Shown piece after piece: positions 35,989 to 45,040 of a stretch of DNA of 50,379 bases. The stretch spans positions 1 through 50,379 of the forward strand of contig CAAGFP010000089.1 in NCBI GenBank assembly GCA_900769175.1, in the 5' to 3' direction. Origin of the DNA: Lachnospiraceae bacterium. GTDB lineage: Bacteria > Bacillota > Clostridia > Lachnospirales > Lachnospiraceae. The notes beneath the pieces were generated by a model. It was not told where the DNA came from and made no database searches. It was given only the letters and a program-made list of their open reading frames with translations. A program made the position numbers and the translations under genes. The stretch's first letter is position 1; each line of letters begins with the position of its first letter.

Positions 35989-37314
35989 TCCGGTTTTCTT
36001 TGTATCATATGCCGTTTTTGCAATCGCTCTTGTCACCACACGCGGATAAGTCAGAACGTGAAGCCAGTAATAGCGGAACATAAACATAAACGATGACATA
36101 TGCTCCGGTTTAATTGTGATATGCAGCCCGTCTCTTCTTTTGGATTTGAAATTCACAAGACGGTCTTTGTATTGTTCATAGGCATCGGTTCCCTTGTAAG
36201 GTGTAAAAATTCCGAACACCACCCAGAGAAGATTATTCTCTTTGCAGAAACGGTAGAGATTGCGAAAATCCTCCTTCGTCGAAGTATGACTTACGACAAA
36301 AAGTGCATTACAGCAGATATTCGCATCATGTAAATGCCGGATGGCAAGAATGTTTTCATCCTTCGACGTCTGTTTGTTATATTCATTCAGTTGGCTGTCG
36401 GTAACCGCTTCAAGTCCGACCATAATATCGCGGAATCCCGCCTGATAAGCAAGCGGTAAAATATCCGGATTTTCCGCCAGAAAATCCGCTCTGGAATACG
36501 CCATAAACTGCTTTTTAATTCCGCGTCTGAGAATTTCTTCGCAAAATGCGGTTACACGTTCCCTTGAACAAAAGAAGGTATCGTCCACAAACCATATTTT
36601 ATCATGCTGAATGCTTTCCACATCCTCAATGATTTCTTCCATCGCGCGCTCCGTATAAACACCGCTGTTCATCTTTGTACAATAGCAGAAATTGCAATGA
36701 AACGGGCAGGAAAAGGAACCTTTGCTTAATGCGAATTTCCCTTTCATAAAAATATAGTTTTTCTTTAGTCCCTGATAAAACGTACTTCGGTCCGGCTTAC
36801 AGATAAAACCGTTTACCGGCGCACCTTTTTCTTTGAAAATCCACTCACCGTTCTCTTTAAAACAGATTCCGTTCTGCTTAGAAAGATTCGATACGGAAAG
36901 TCCGTCCGTGAACATATTTTTCAAAGTCTGAAGGCCGTTGTCATAATAGACAATGTCGACATCTTCCGTACAGAAATCCCGGTAATTCAATTCCGCTTCC
37001 GGTCCTCCGACCATAATCGTAACGGAAGGAAAATCTCTTTTTACCTGTTTTGCACGCTCTAAAATATAATCAACGGTGTTGGCATTTGCATTGAATCCGA
37101 TGAAATCATAACCACCCTTTTTGATTGTTTTTTTGATTCTGCTGTATCGGAACGTCCACGGATGCTGGAATTCGTCAAGGATTTGCCATTCGATTTCCAA
37201 ATCGTTGCATAATCCGGCGATATACTCAAGACCAAAGGGTTCCAGATGCGCCACTAAAGACCAGTATTTGGGACGGATTAACAAAACTTTCGGCTTATTC
37301 TTTCTTTCTTCCAC
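35980..37314 (-). CDS. Cobalamin-binding-type radical SAM protein (rSAM-B)
   Basis: A roughly 444-residue paralogue. B12-binding-like domain with VLLIRPKYWSLVAHLEP, FIGFNANANTV and VTIMVGGPEAELN; radical SAM core with SCPFHCNFCYC near residue 202; then WFVDDTFFCSRE, YSRADFLAEN, DIMVGLEAVTD, NEYNKQTSKDEN and HMSSFMF. The start is uncertain: I prefer GTG 37314, 8 nt after GGTGG, but TTG/GTG codons up to 37329 are possible; all overlap the end of rSAM-A, implying coupled translation. No substrate can be named. Confidence 0.85.
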   Translation of the reverse strand: MEERKNKPKVLLIRPKYWSLVAHLEPFGLEYIAGLCNDLEIEWQILDEFQHPWTFRYSRIKKTIKKGGYDFIGFNANANTVDYILERAKQVKRDFPSVTIMVGGPEAELNYRDFCTEDVDIVYYDNGLQTLKNMFTDGLSVSNLSKQNGICFKENGEWIFKEKGAPVNGFICKPDRSTFYQGLKKNYIFMKGKFALSKGSFSCPFHCNFCYCTKMNSGVYTERAMEEIIEDVESIQHDKIWFVDDTFFCSRERVTAFCEEILRRGIKKQFMAYSRADFLAENPDILPLAYQAGFRDIMVGLEAVTDSQLNEYNKQTSKDENILAIRHLHDANICCNALFVVSHTSTKEDFRNLYRFCKENNLLWVVFGIFTPYKGTDAYEQYKDRLVNFKSKRRDGLHITIKPEHMSSFMFMFRYYWLHVLTYPRVVTRAIAKTAYDTKKTGWF

Positions 37315-38677
37315 TCTTTTCACCACCAATCAGTTTTTTCAAATACTGCCAGTTCACTGCCATCGCACCAATGCTTAATTTCAAAGTATCATGAAGTCCG
37401 TATTTTTTAATCATATAAAACCCGCTTTTCGGATTCGCCGTTATCCTGTAATAAAGCCACATCGTATACCAGTAATACTGTCTGACCGAAATCTTCGACG
37501 GCCGGACAACCAGATGTGCTAAGTCCCATTTTTCGTACTCATCTTCCCGCACAATGAAATCATCTTTGTATGCTTCGTACATTTCCGTACCGCGAAGAGG
37601 TGTTAAGGGCTGTAAGTTCACAAATACCAGCCCAAGTTTTTTAATCCATTTTAACAAAGCTTTGAAATCCGCCCATTCCCAATCAAGTCCCAGAATAAAA
37701 GTTCCGTAACACTCTACATCATATTTATGCAGAATCTCAACCGCCTTTTCATTGATTCCGACATTAGTCCTTTTGTTATAGTCCGTAAGTTCATGACTGT
37801 CGCAGGATTCCAGTCCGACGATTACAGCTCGTAATCCGACTTCTTTAAGCTTCGCTATTACGTCCTCGTTCTCAGCAATGAAATCCGCACGTCCATAGAC
37901 CAGATATTTCTTTTGGATATTGTGCTTCTTTAACAGTTTTGCAAACTCAAGCATCCGTTCCCGGTTGAATAAGAAATCATCATCTACGATGTAGATTTCC
38001 GTTTCCGGAATTCCTTTTAATTCCGAAATAATATCCTCCAACTCTCTCGCAAAGTATTTATCGTCGGTAATCTGTCGGCAAAAGCAGAATTTACAATTAT
38101 ACGGGCAGCCAAAAGAGGTCTTAATCAGGCTGCAGTTTCTGTGAAACATATAGTAATATTTCGAACGGTACTTATTGACCTTTTCCCTGTCCGGATATAA
38201 ATATTGAAAGCAGTTCTCCTTCTCATATACGGGTCCGTCTTTATAAAATACGCCGGGGATTCTCTTTGCCGGTTCTTCTTCCATTTGAACTAAAATCTCA
38301 TTAAAGGTTTTCAGCGGATTCGCCCGGATAATATAATCAATGTAAGCGCATTCATAGTCTTCGGGATTTACCTCCGCATGAACGCCTCCCACGATGGTTT
38401 TGATTCCGGCGTCGAATTCTTTTACCTGACGGCAATATTCTTTTATGATATTCACATGGGAAATATAACCGGAAACTCCAACAGCATCCGGCTTATGCAG
38501 ATTTAAAAAATATGTGATTTTCTTCTTTTCAAGAATCATATCCACAATCACTGCTTCATGACCGTTGCATTCAATGTTCGATGCCACATATTCCAGTTCA
38601 AGCGGTTCGCAGATCATGACATTTTGCAGACCAATCGTTTCCTTATCGGGACGTGGGCGAAATAATAATACCTTCAT
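37295..38677 (-). CDS. Cobalamin-binding-type radical SAM protein (rSAM-A)
   Basis: A 460-residue protein and first of the radical SAM array. Of the paralogues it best keeps the B12-domain motif IVGGVHAEVNPED. The core has GCPYNCKFCFC near residue 190, then IVDDDFLFNRE, YGRADFIAEN, AVIVGLESCDS and TDYNKRTNVGIN, and a C-terminal part with PLTPLRGTEMYEAYKDD. I start at ATG 38677 after AAGGA; a TTG two codons upstream is possible. It follows the second GNAT gene by 51 nt. A paralogue near the ancestral form is plausible because of the retained motif. Confidence 0.87.
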   Translation of the reverse strand: MKVLLFRPRPDKETIGLQNVMICEPLELEYVASNIECNGHEAVIVDMILEKKKITYFLNLHKPDAVGVSGYISHVNIIKEYCRQVKEFDAGIKTIVGGVHAEVNPEDYECAYIDYIIRANPLKTFNEILVQMEEEPAKRIPGVFYKDGPVYEKENCFQYLYPDREKVNKYRSKYYYMFHRNCSLIKTSFGCPYNCKFCFCRQITDDKYFARELEDIISELKGIPETEIYIVDDDFLFNRERMLEFAKLLKKHNIQKKYLVYGRADFIAENEDVIAKLKEVGLRAVIVGLESCDSHELTDYNKRTNVGINEKAVEILHKYDVECYGTFILGLDWEWADFKALLKWIKKLGLVFVNLQPLTPLRGTEMYEAYKDDFIVREDEYEKWDLAHLVVRPSKISVRQYYWYTMWLYYRITANPKSGFYMIKKYGLHDTLKLSIGAMAVNWQYLKKLIGGEKSGRKKE

Positions 38678-38728
38678 TGGCAAAATCCTTATGTAAAATT
38701 GATATCATTCCGGTGTAATTGGTTTATT

Positions 38729-39817
38729 TCATCGGTTATTGTTTTGTTTCATCACTTTATAGTCCAAAAAATCGTACTTATATTCCAAGAATGTATTTCC
38801 GAATCGTGCAAATAGATTTAATAACGGATTTGTATGTGCAGCATAATAATAGCGCTTTTCCAAATATGCACCGAATTTCAGTTTCGTCTGTTCGCTGGTC
38901 TGTCCTAAATCAATGGTTTTACAATGATTTCGAATGGCATATTCGATAATATTGAAAAGCATATAATAATATAAGTCTGCCGTTTTGATCGAATAATCCA
39001 TTCCGCAGAGCATGAAATCAAGATGCGTCCCTTCTTTTCGAAGAAGGGTAAACCCAACCGGTTTTCCGTCTTTTCGGTATATGATTTTATCCGCTTCGAT
39101 ACGACGGAAGAAATCCGCTTCCATTCTTTCAAGCTTATAGCCGGATTTCTCATAAGTATTAAGATACAGAGGATAAATATCCTCTTTCGCAGCTTTTGAA
39201 GATAAATCCATGGCTTTTGTATCTTTGCTATTTGCTTCATTTGGGGTTTCTTCTGTTTTCTCAATTCCTGCTTCCATGCAATATTTCATGGCAAGGCGGA
39301 GTCTCCTTCGATAGGGACTCCTTAACGCATTCATATATTCGTCGATGGAATCGAAACGACAGGAAAACATGCAGGTTGGAAGCGTTTCTCCAAACCCCAT
39401 TTTCAAATCCCCCTGCGTTCTGACTTTCCCGTCTTTGTCTTTCGCCAAATCCGGAACATTTAGAATTAGTCTCGCCCCCTTTATCACTCCGGAAACATAA
39501 AGCAGGAAATTAATATCATCCGTTATATAGCCGGGGCAGCTGAGCGAACAGGGATAACCGATTGTAGTAACTTTCATGTTCCAGGTGTTTTTCCCGAGTG
39601 TGAGTATATTCATTTTACTCTGATAGGTCACAAAAAAAGCATAATGTTCCTCATTATAGGCATAATAATATTCCTGCAAAAACGGATTTGTTTCTTTTAA
39701 GAGTTTGAGCACTTCGGGACGAAACCGTTCCGGGAGAGGTTCTTTGATTCTGTTTTTTATTTCTTCAAAGGAATCGCTTTTTATTATGGTGATTCCTTTG
39801 TAATCCAGCTGTTTCAT
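38729..39817 (-). CDS. GNAT-fold acyltransferase-like protein (BioF2/FemAB-like)
   Basis: A 362-residue protein of the GNAT_acetyltr_2/FemAB-like type. The C-terminal half has LYLNTYEKSGYKLERM, a IYRKDGKPVGFTLL strand and a KTIDLGQTSEQTKLKFGA segment typical of large GNAT proteins that use bulky acyl or aminoacyl donors. A short, Lys/Glu/Ser-rich linker (about residues 195-225) separates two halves. AGGGG precedes the ATG. It is 13 nt from the other GNAT gene and sits in the cluster with an acyl carrier protein, so an acyl-ACP donor is possible. Confidence 0.7.
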   Translation of the reverse strand: MKQLDYKGITIIKSDSFEEIKNRIKEPLPERFRPEVLKLLKETNPFLQEYYYAYNEEHYAFFVTYQSKMNILTLGKNTWNMKVTTIGYPCSLSCPGYITDDINFLLYVSGVIKGARLILNVPDLAKDKDGKVRTQGDLKMGFGETLPTCMFSCRFDSIDEYMNALRSPYRRRLRLAMKYCMEAGIEKTEETPNEANSKDTKAMDLSSKAAKEDIYPLYLNTYEKSGYKLERMEADFFRRIEADKIIYRKDGKPVGFTLLRKEGTHLDFMLCGMDYSIKTADLYYYMLFNIIEYAIRNHCKTIDLGQTSEQTKLKFGAYLEKRYYYAAHTNPLLNLFARFGNTFLEYKYDFLDYKVMKQNNNR

Positions 39818-39830
39818 CGATTAGCCCCTA

Positions 39831-40916
39831 TTACTTCAATTGTGTTTCAAATGTCGAATACGTTTTATATATACCGTCACAGATTGCAGCGCATACACTG
39901 TTTGAGTCCTCATTTTCGGACAATATCCACGAAGACTCTACCCGGTCACAATTATAGTTTTTCATGGCATCTCCGACCTTTTTCACCAGTGCAAGCACAA
40001 GCCCGGATTTCTGATACGGTTTTCGGACACCGAATTCCATTATTTTTGCTGTTTTTATCTTTTTCATTTCAAGGAGATTTCGGATATAATGCTTTGCTCC
40101 GAATCTCTCACCGCTCTTTGCCAGTTCATTGAAATCCGGATACCACATAATAAAGCCGGCGGGCTCGCCATTATAAAATGCAAATATCAAAGAATCTTCT
40201 TTCATGAAAAGAAATAATTCTTTGAGCATCTGCTCATCATCCATATAATCGCGATGATAATAGTATCTGTGTCCGGCAAAGCATTCATTGTTTAAATCCG
40301 TATACAGTTTTGACCAGTAATTCCAATTTTTTTTGTCAAAATATTTAAATTCATATCCGGCTTCCAGTTTCCGAATCAGAGCGCCGTATTTATTTAATCG
40401 ATTATCGACTTTATCAATCACATAAGAGTTCAATGTGATTTCTTCCCATTCCTTTGTGCGGAAATAATCAATATAATATTGGGGATTACATCCGGCGGAA
40501 AAAGAATTCTTCGAGTCAAAATGCGAGGTCAAAAGGCCGAGTCCGTAGTTTACGTGTCCGTAAAGTCCCACCACAAGTTTTCTGCAGTTTCTTTCTTTCC
40601 CCTTTTCCTTTGCATATTGAATCAATTCCCTGACTGCGTCTTTTTGTCCGGGAAGGCTTTCAAAAAAACATAACTGGACATAGTCCGGCAACTCTTTCGA
40701 ATAAACCACCATGCCTTCGCAAAGAATGGAATTTTTATCCTCTTTTATCATGACCGGAAATACGTCCGTCTGTTTCATGAAATTCAGTTTCCCGTCAAAA
40801 ACTTCTTTTGCAAGTATGTAATTATTATCTACAAAAGGTGATTTACTATAAAGTTGTTTACGAAACGCAAGGAATTGATTTTGCGTTTTTCTTGATTTCA
40901 CTTCTACGATTTCCAT
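39831..40916 (-). CDS. GNAT-fold acyltransferase-like protein
   Basis: A 361-residue protein. The N-terminus has FRKQLYSKSPFVDNNYILA, seen in large uncharacterised GNAT proteins, and the C-terminal half has YNGEPAGFIMWYPDFNEL and IMEFGVRKPYQKSGLVLALV, the latter fitting the GNAT acceptor/CoA-binding strand-helix region. I start at ATG 40916, preceded by AAGGA; the longer frame overlaps the ACP gene. It follows the ACP gene by 25 nt. Donor and acceptor unknown; acyl-ACP is suggested by context only. Confidence 0.72.
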   Translation of the reverse strand: MEIVEVKSRKTQNQFLAFRKQLYSKSPFVDNNYILAKEVFDGKLNFMKQTDVFPVMIKEDKNSILCEGMVVYSKELPDYVQLCFFESLPGQKDAVRELIQYAKEKGKERNCRKLVVGLYGHVNYGLGLLTSHFDSKNSFSAGCNPQYYIDYFRTKEWEEITLNSYVIDKVDNRLNKYGALIRKLEAGYEFKYFDKKNWNYWSKLYTDLNNECFAGHRYYYHRDYMDDEQMLKELFLFMKEDSLIFAFYNGEPAGFIMWYPDFNELAKSGERFGAKHYIRNLLEMKKIKTAKIMEFGVRKPYQKSGLVLALVKKVGDAMKNYNCDRVESSWILSENEDSNSVCAAICDGIYKTYSTFETQLK

Positions 40917-40941
40917 TCTGATATCCTTGGCTGAAACATAG

Positions 40942-41187
40942 TTATTCTCGCTCAATCTGCTCCTCCACATACTCTACCAGTTCTTCAATCGTTGAGATTC
41001 TCCGGTATTTCTCTTCTTCCAATTCCACATTGTATTTTTCTTCAATTACACAAATTAAGTTCACGAAATCGAAAGAAGTCAGCCCGAGCTCCTTCTTGAA
41101 ATTCGTACTCATTTCCAGATGATTTATTTCGTAATTTTCTTTTAAAAAAGTCGAAAAAAACTCAAAAATTTCGGATGCGCTGCTCAT
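40942..41187 (-). CDS. Acyl carrier protein, stand-alone
   Basis: An 81-residue acidic ACP with the four-helix pattern; the phosphopantetheine serine is Ser38 in ELGLTSFDFVNLICVIEEKY. The usual Asp before the Ser (DSL) is replaced by Thr. GGAG precedes the ATG. It sits 38 nt after the acyl-AMP ligase gene and ahead of two GNAT proteins, so it probably carries the acyl group activated by that ligase. It is not the fatty-acid-synthase ACP (no fab genes nearby). Confidence 0.92.
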   Translation of the reverse strand: MSSASEIFEFFSTFLKENYEINHLEMSTNFKKELGLTSFDFVNLICVIEEKYNVELEEEKYRRISTIEELVEYVEEQIERE

Positions 41188-41225
41188 ATTTTACTCCATT
41201 TCCATATTTTAATCTCTCTTAAACG

Positions 41226-42812
41226 TTAACGCTTGATTTTCCCGGTTGATGTTTTCTCAAATTCCTGCGCAACAATTTCATAATCATCAATTCGCATGTA
41301 AGAAGATAACCCGTCATTGATTGTTTTCAGGTCTGCCTCAATCGAATCATAATTCCCTTCCGGATAAATTCTGGCACAAATTATCCCCGTATGATTCGCA
41401 AGTTGTTTAGAGAGCACAAGACATTCTTTTACATAAGGAAGCTCATATAGCTTACTCTCAAGATACTCAGGCGATACATTCTTCCCATTCTCAAGAATAA
41501 TCAGGTTTTTCTTTCTGCCTGTAATATAAATCAGACGTCCGTCCGTATATCCGATATCGCCGGTTTTTAAATATCCGTCCTCTGTCATCGCTTCGCGGGT
41601 CGCTTTCTCGTCCTTATAATATCCAAGCATGACGCAGGGGCCTTTTACAAGAATTTCTCCGTCTTCTGTAGTTTTGACCTCGATATGTTTCATAATGGTT
41701 CCGGCACTGCCCGGTACATTATTTCCTTCTCTTGATACTGCAACTGTAGGCGAGCATTCCGTCAACCCGTATCCGTTTAAAACATAGATTCCAAGCTCCG
41801 CAAAACGTTCCACATAAAATGAATTCAGCGGGGCACCGCCATTTACAATCTGTCGCAAATTCGGACAGATTATATTTTTGAATAAAATATGGCGCACATC
41901 AATTTTCATTTTTAATAAGAAGTTGCTGACCGCAATCATGCGGCTCAACATTTTATCTTTTTTCTGTTTCTTTGCTTCCCGAAGGATATTATTGTAAATT
42001 CCTTCAATCACCATGGGAACCGCACCGAAAAAGGAAGGATTAAATGTTTGAATATCCCGCACAAGATTCTTAAATTCCAGGCTCAGGCAAAGTGTCGTCC
42101 CATTATAAAACGTCGCCAGCATGCAGGGATTGAAGCCGTAGGTATGATTCATCGGAAGAAATGCAAGCGTCGGATTGCGTAAGATATTATTCTCTAAGGT
42201 TCCCCTTATATTTGTCATAATATTATACTGTGAGAGCATAACACCCTTCATTTCCCCGCTCGTACCGGACGTGGTAGCAAGTACAGAAAATCGGTCTTTG
42301 GGCGTATCTTTTATATCCTCAAAAAACCGTTCTGCCGGATATCCCGTATTTAGAATACAGGGGAAACATTCTTCAATACAAAGCAGTTCAATATCCGGGG
42401 CTTCTGCTGCCCTTTCTATCTTTTCTGCTGCCCTTTTTATTTTTTCTTCCGTCCTTTTTGAATAAAAAACCGCACGGATGTCAAATTTAACGAGACATTT
42501 CCCTGTCGTCTCTTCATCCATTTCTTTATCGAACGGCACAACAACATTTCCCGATACAAGACCTAAGTAGAGCGGAATATATTCATACTTATTTTCCGAA
42601 AAAATGGCTATGTCGCAGTCTTTAAAACCTTTCCTTTCGACATAACCGTACACGCAGGCTGACTGTTCAATTAATTCTTTGTATGTGACACTTTTGATTT
42701 CGTCCTTCTCAAAATATTTCACTGCTGTCTTTTCCCCGCTTTTTAGATAGCGGTCTGATAACATCTCATAAAAGGTATCGTAAATCACAGTATCCAGATA
42801 TGGGTAGTCCAT
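41226..42812 (-). CDS. Acyl-AMP ligase / acyl-ACP synthetase (ANL superfamily)
   Basis: A 528-residue adenylate-forming enzyme. A3 motif TTSGTSGEMKGVMLS, A5 NGYGLTECSP, A7 LKTGDIGYTD, A8 ITGRKKNLIILENGKNVSPE and the C-terminal A10 lysine motif (STGKIKR) are all present; the protein stops just after A10. It activates a carboxylic acid, most likely a fatty acid, with ATP and presumably loads it on the adjacent ACP (38 nt away). GAGGATACG precedes ATG 42812. Chain length and substrate cannot be read from the sequence. Confidence 0.93.
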   Translation of the reverse strand: MDYPYLDTVIYDTFYEMLSDRYLKSGEKTAVKYFEKDEIKSVTYKELIEQSACVYGYVERKGFKDCDIAIFSENKYEYIPLYLGLVSGNVVVPFDKEMDEETTGKCLVKFDIRAVFYSKRTEEKIKRAAEKIERAAEAPDIELLCIEECFPCILNTGYPAERFFEDIKDTPKDRFSVLATTSGTSGEMKGVMLSQYNIMTNIRGTLENNILRNPTLAFLPMNHTYGFNPCMLATFYNGTTLCLSLEFKNLVRDIQTFNPSFFGAVPMVIEGIYNNILREAKKQKKDKMLSRMIAVSNFLLKMKIDVRHILFKNIICPNLRQIVNGGAPLNSFYVERFAELGIYVLNGYGLTECSPTVAVSREGNNVPGSAGTIMKHIEVKTTEDGEILVKGPCVMLGYYKDEKATREAMTEDGYLKTGDIGYTDGRLIYITGRKKNLIILENGKNVSPEYLESKLYELPYVKECLVLSKQLANHTGIICARIYPEGNYDSIEADLKTINDGLSSYMRIDDYEIVAQEFEKTSTGKIKR

Positions 42813-42829
42813 CGTATCCTCTTTCTGAA

Positions 42830-43675
42830 TTAGTAGGGGTATTCATATTCAAAGGAAGCTTTATCGGTTTCAAATTCAAACAGGGTAGTTCCGTTTTGAG
42901 AAAAGCGGTATTTCGCTTTGCAGGTAATGCCCTCGCGAATCGTCCTTTCCATATCTCCGGATACCGGTGCTTTCAATGCACATTCAACTTTTTCAAGCAG
43001 GCTTACCAGAAGTTCCTTGTCGCCCTGCACAATTCGGATGGTCCCGTTTTGAATTTCTACCGCTTTTGCGCCCCAATAAGTGCCCAGCCTGTATTGTTTC
43101 CCTTGGAAAGAAATCACGGCTATTACTCCGGTAAACCGGATTCCGGCAATCGGAATATCAGCAACGGAAAGCATCAAGGATCCCTCATCAAAAAAGCTGT
43201 GCGTCCATGCATATTCTCTCGGAAAAGAGCGTCCTTCGTCTCCTTCCCAATAGCCTTCTGCATTCCGGAACTCGAATATTTTATCATTTACACATACAGT
43301 TCCATTTACCGTATGCTTCATGCTCCATACATGATGACGGCATTCCATAAAAGGAACCATCACAAACGGTCCCATAATATCATAGCGAAGCGGAGACAGT
43401 TCTTTGTAAGAAAGTTTCCCGTTTACCTTCAATTCCGGAGTTTCAATATTAAGTTCCATCCCGTCCGGGCTGAAGCGGTTCTCTCCAATCCAAAGCATCC
43501 TGCCCTCTTTCCGATACTCACTCGCCGGAAAGGATACATCCCACGCTCCCAGATTGGAAATAATCTGGATGGAACAGGTGCTGTTTTTTTTACTTTTATG
43601 GATAGCAGGAATTACTGCCAGAGCCTGTGAACCGGACTGGCTTTTCATGTACCAGCCATAAAATTTGCCCTTCAT
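42830..43675 (-). CDS. Tocopherol cyclase-like (lipocalin-type) protein
   Basis: A 281-residue protein matching the tocopherol_cycl-like family of bacterial proteins: KFYGWYMKSQSG at the N-terminus, MECRHHVWSMKHTVNG near the middle, GYWEGDEGRSFPREYAW, and C-terminal IPIAGIRFTGVIAVI and YRLGTYWGAKAV. These bacterial homologues are predicted lipocalin/AttH-like beta-barrels that bind hydrophobic ligands; true tocopherol synthesis is not expected in this organism. AAGGAG precedes ATG 43675. It is placed 17 nt before the acyl-AMP ligase, so it may bind or process a lipid intermediate. Confidence 0.82.
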   Translation of the reverse strand: MKGKFYGWYMKSQSGSQALAVIPAIHKSKKNSTCSIQIISNLGAWDVSFPASEYRKEGRMLWIGENRFSPDGMELNIETPELKVNGKLSYKELSPLRYDIMGPFVMVPFMECRHHVWSMKHTVNGTVCVNDKIFEFRNAEGYWEGDEGRSFPREYAWTHSFFDEGSLMLSVADIPIAGIRFTGVIAVISFQGKQYRLGTYWGAKAVEIQNGTIRIVQGDKELLVSLLEKVECALKAPVSGDMERTIREGITCKAKYRFSQNGTTLFEFETDKASFEYEYPY

Positions 43676-43717
43676 CTTTATTCTCCTTCCGGCAACAGTG
43701 ACATTTTATCCTAAATA

Positions 43718-44488
43718 CTAGAATAAATAATTAACTACCAATATGACACTTCCCAAAACAACAAGAACGCCTCCCGTCACACGATTCAGTACAATCGCAC
43801 TTGCCTTATTCGCGATTCTTGCTGCAATTCTTGCCCAAAGCAAAGTAGACAACACACAGAAAATCAATGTCAATAAATCCGGTACGCCGCCGATCGCAAA
43901 ATGACCGATTGCCCCCGTCAAAGCGGTAAATGACATGATAAACACGCTGGTTCCTACAGCAGTCTTTAATTCATATCCAAGAACCGTGACCAGAATCAGA
44001 AGCATCATCATTCCGCCGCCGGCGCCGACAAAACCGCAGATAAAACCAATTAACATTCCACAAATAACGGATTGTATTATCTTTTTTCTTCGACTAATTT
44101 TCTGCATGCTCTCTTTTGTTGTCATTACCGGTTTCACAATAAATTTAATACCCAAAAGCAAAGTCATAACTACGGAAAAATTTCCCATTGCGGAATTCGG
44201 CACTTTACTTGAAACCCAACTTCCAACCAATGTAAAAATCAACACATTAGCCATCATAATGAGTCCGTTTTTAATGTCCAGATTCTTATTTTTACCATAG
44301 GTATAGGCACTGACCGCACTGGCAAGTACATCGCTTGCCAATGCAATGCCAACCGCATCATATGCTTCCATATGAAGAAATGTTATCAGCATCGGGCTGA
44401 TTACAGCTGCCGCACTCATGCCGGCAAAGCCTGTGCCAAGTCCTGCTCCTATCCCTGCAATAAAACATATCAAAAACTTAACTATCAT
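43718..44488 (-). CDS. TSUP family permease (TauE/SafE-like)
   Basis: A 256-residue integral membrane protein with seven to eight hydrophobic segments and the two TSUP half-repeats (GAGLGTGFAGMSAAAVISPML at the N-terminus, GFICGFVGAGGGMMMLLIL in the middle). TSUP proteins export or import sulfite, sulfonates or other small organic anions. GGAGTGATG precedes the ATG. It lies 42 nt before the tocopherol-cyclase-like gene and could be the first gene of the acyl/radical SAM cluster, or an unrelated neighbour. Confidence 0.9.
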   Translation of the reverse strand: MIVKFLICFIAGIGAGLGTGFAGMSAAAVISPMLITFLHMEAYDAVGIALASDVLASAVSAYTYGKNKNLDIKNGLIMMANVLIFTLVGSWVSSKVPNSAMGNFSVVMTLLLGIKFIVKPVMTTKESMQKISRRKKIIQSVICGMLIGFICGFVGAGGGMMMLLILVTVLGYELKTAVGTSVFIMSFTALTGAIGHFAIGGVPDLLTLIFCVLSTLLWARIAARIANKASAIVLNRVTGGVLVVLGSVILVVNYLF

Positions 44489-44532
44489 CGTTTCATCACT
44501 CCTGTACCGGTTTTGGCTTCCGGATTTTTATC

Positions 44533-44561
44533 ATTATAGAAATTTCTGAAATCCGTTTCAT
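44533..44561 (-). promoter_or_regulatory. Promoter upstream of the TSUP gene
   Basis: On the minus strand ATGAAA (44556-44561) and a perfect TATAAT (44533-44538) are 17 nt apart, 45 nt before the TSUP start. It could drive the whole cluster leftward. Confidence 0.6.
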
Positions 44562-44603
44562 TTTATCTCTATTCTTCTATTGTAATGTCAATAATGCGAC
44601 TTA

Positions 44604-44850
44604 TCAACAACAAATAGTCTTTGAGAGCGTACTATGATGTTCTTCGCCACTCCACAGTTTATCGATAAATTCATTAATATCTCCATTAATCATATAGTTA
44701 CCCCCTCGTTTTTTATTCAAGGCAGCTTCAACAATCACACTACTGCCAGCAAAAGAATCTAATACCACCTCTCCCTCATATGTAACATATTTTAGGATTT
44801 GTTCACACAGTGGCAATGGCAAGCATGTTCCTGGCTTTTCCCTTCGAAAA
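44604..44850 (-). pseudogene. Remnant of a DNA N6-adenine/N4-cytosine methyltransferase
   Basis: A decayed fragment. An open stretch (44604-44822) encodes LPLPLCEQILKYV, then VVLDSFAGSSVIVEAALNKKRG, matching methylase motif I (D-F-A-G-S) and the preceding P-LC-E segment, but it is cut short after about 70 residues. Upstream, a frame-shifted stretch (about 44823-44905) reads WNDRKKGKEYSGCYDFFEGKS. No start, no target domain and no catalytic motif IV remain, so it is non-functional. Confidence 0.6.
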
Positions 44851-44957
44851 AATCATAACAACCTGAGTATTCTTTGCCTTTCTTCCGGTCATTCCATAAC
44901 ATTTCACAATCCTAGTAAGGCATTAAAAATATCGCAATCTATATATCACCAGATATT

Positions 44958-45014
44958 ACGATAAACGCACGATAAACGCACGATAAACACACGCGTGCGT
45001 TTTCGTGTGTTTAT
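44958..45014. repeat. Three 11-bp direct repeats leading into an 11-bp hairpin
   Basis: ACGATAAACGC occurs at 44958-44968 and 44969-44979, with a variant ACGATAAACAC at 44980-44990. The last copy forms the left arm of a perfect 11-bp inverted repeat, ATAAACACACG (44983-44993) with CGTGTGTTTAT (45004-45014), loop 10 nt. Short tandem iterons like this are seen at protein-binding sites or recombination points; function unknown. Confidence 0.85.
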
Positions 45015-45040
45015 AAACATATCTTCCAAAATCTTGAAAA

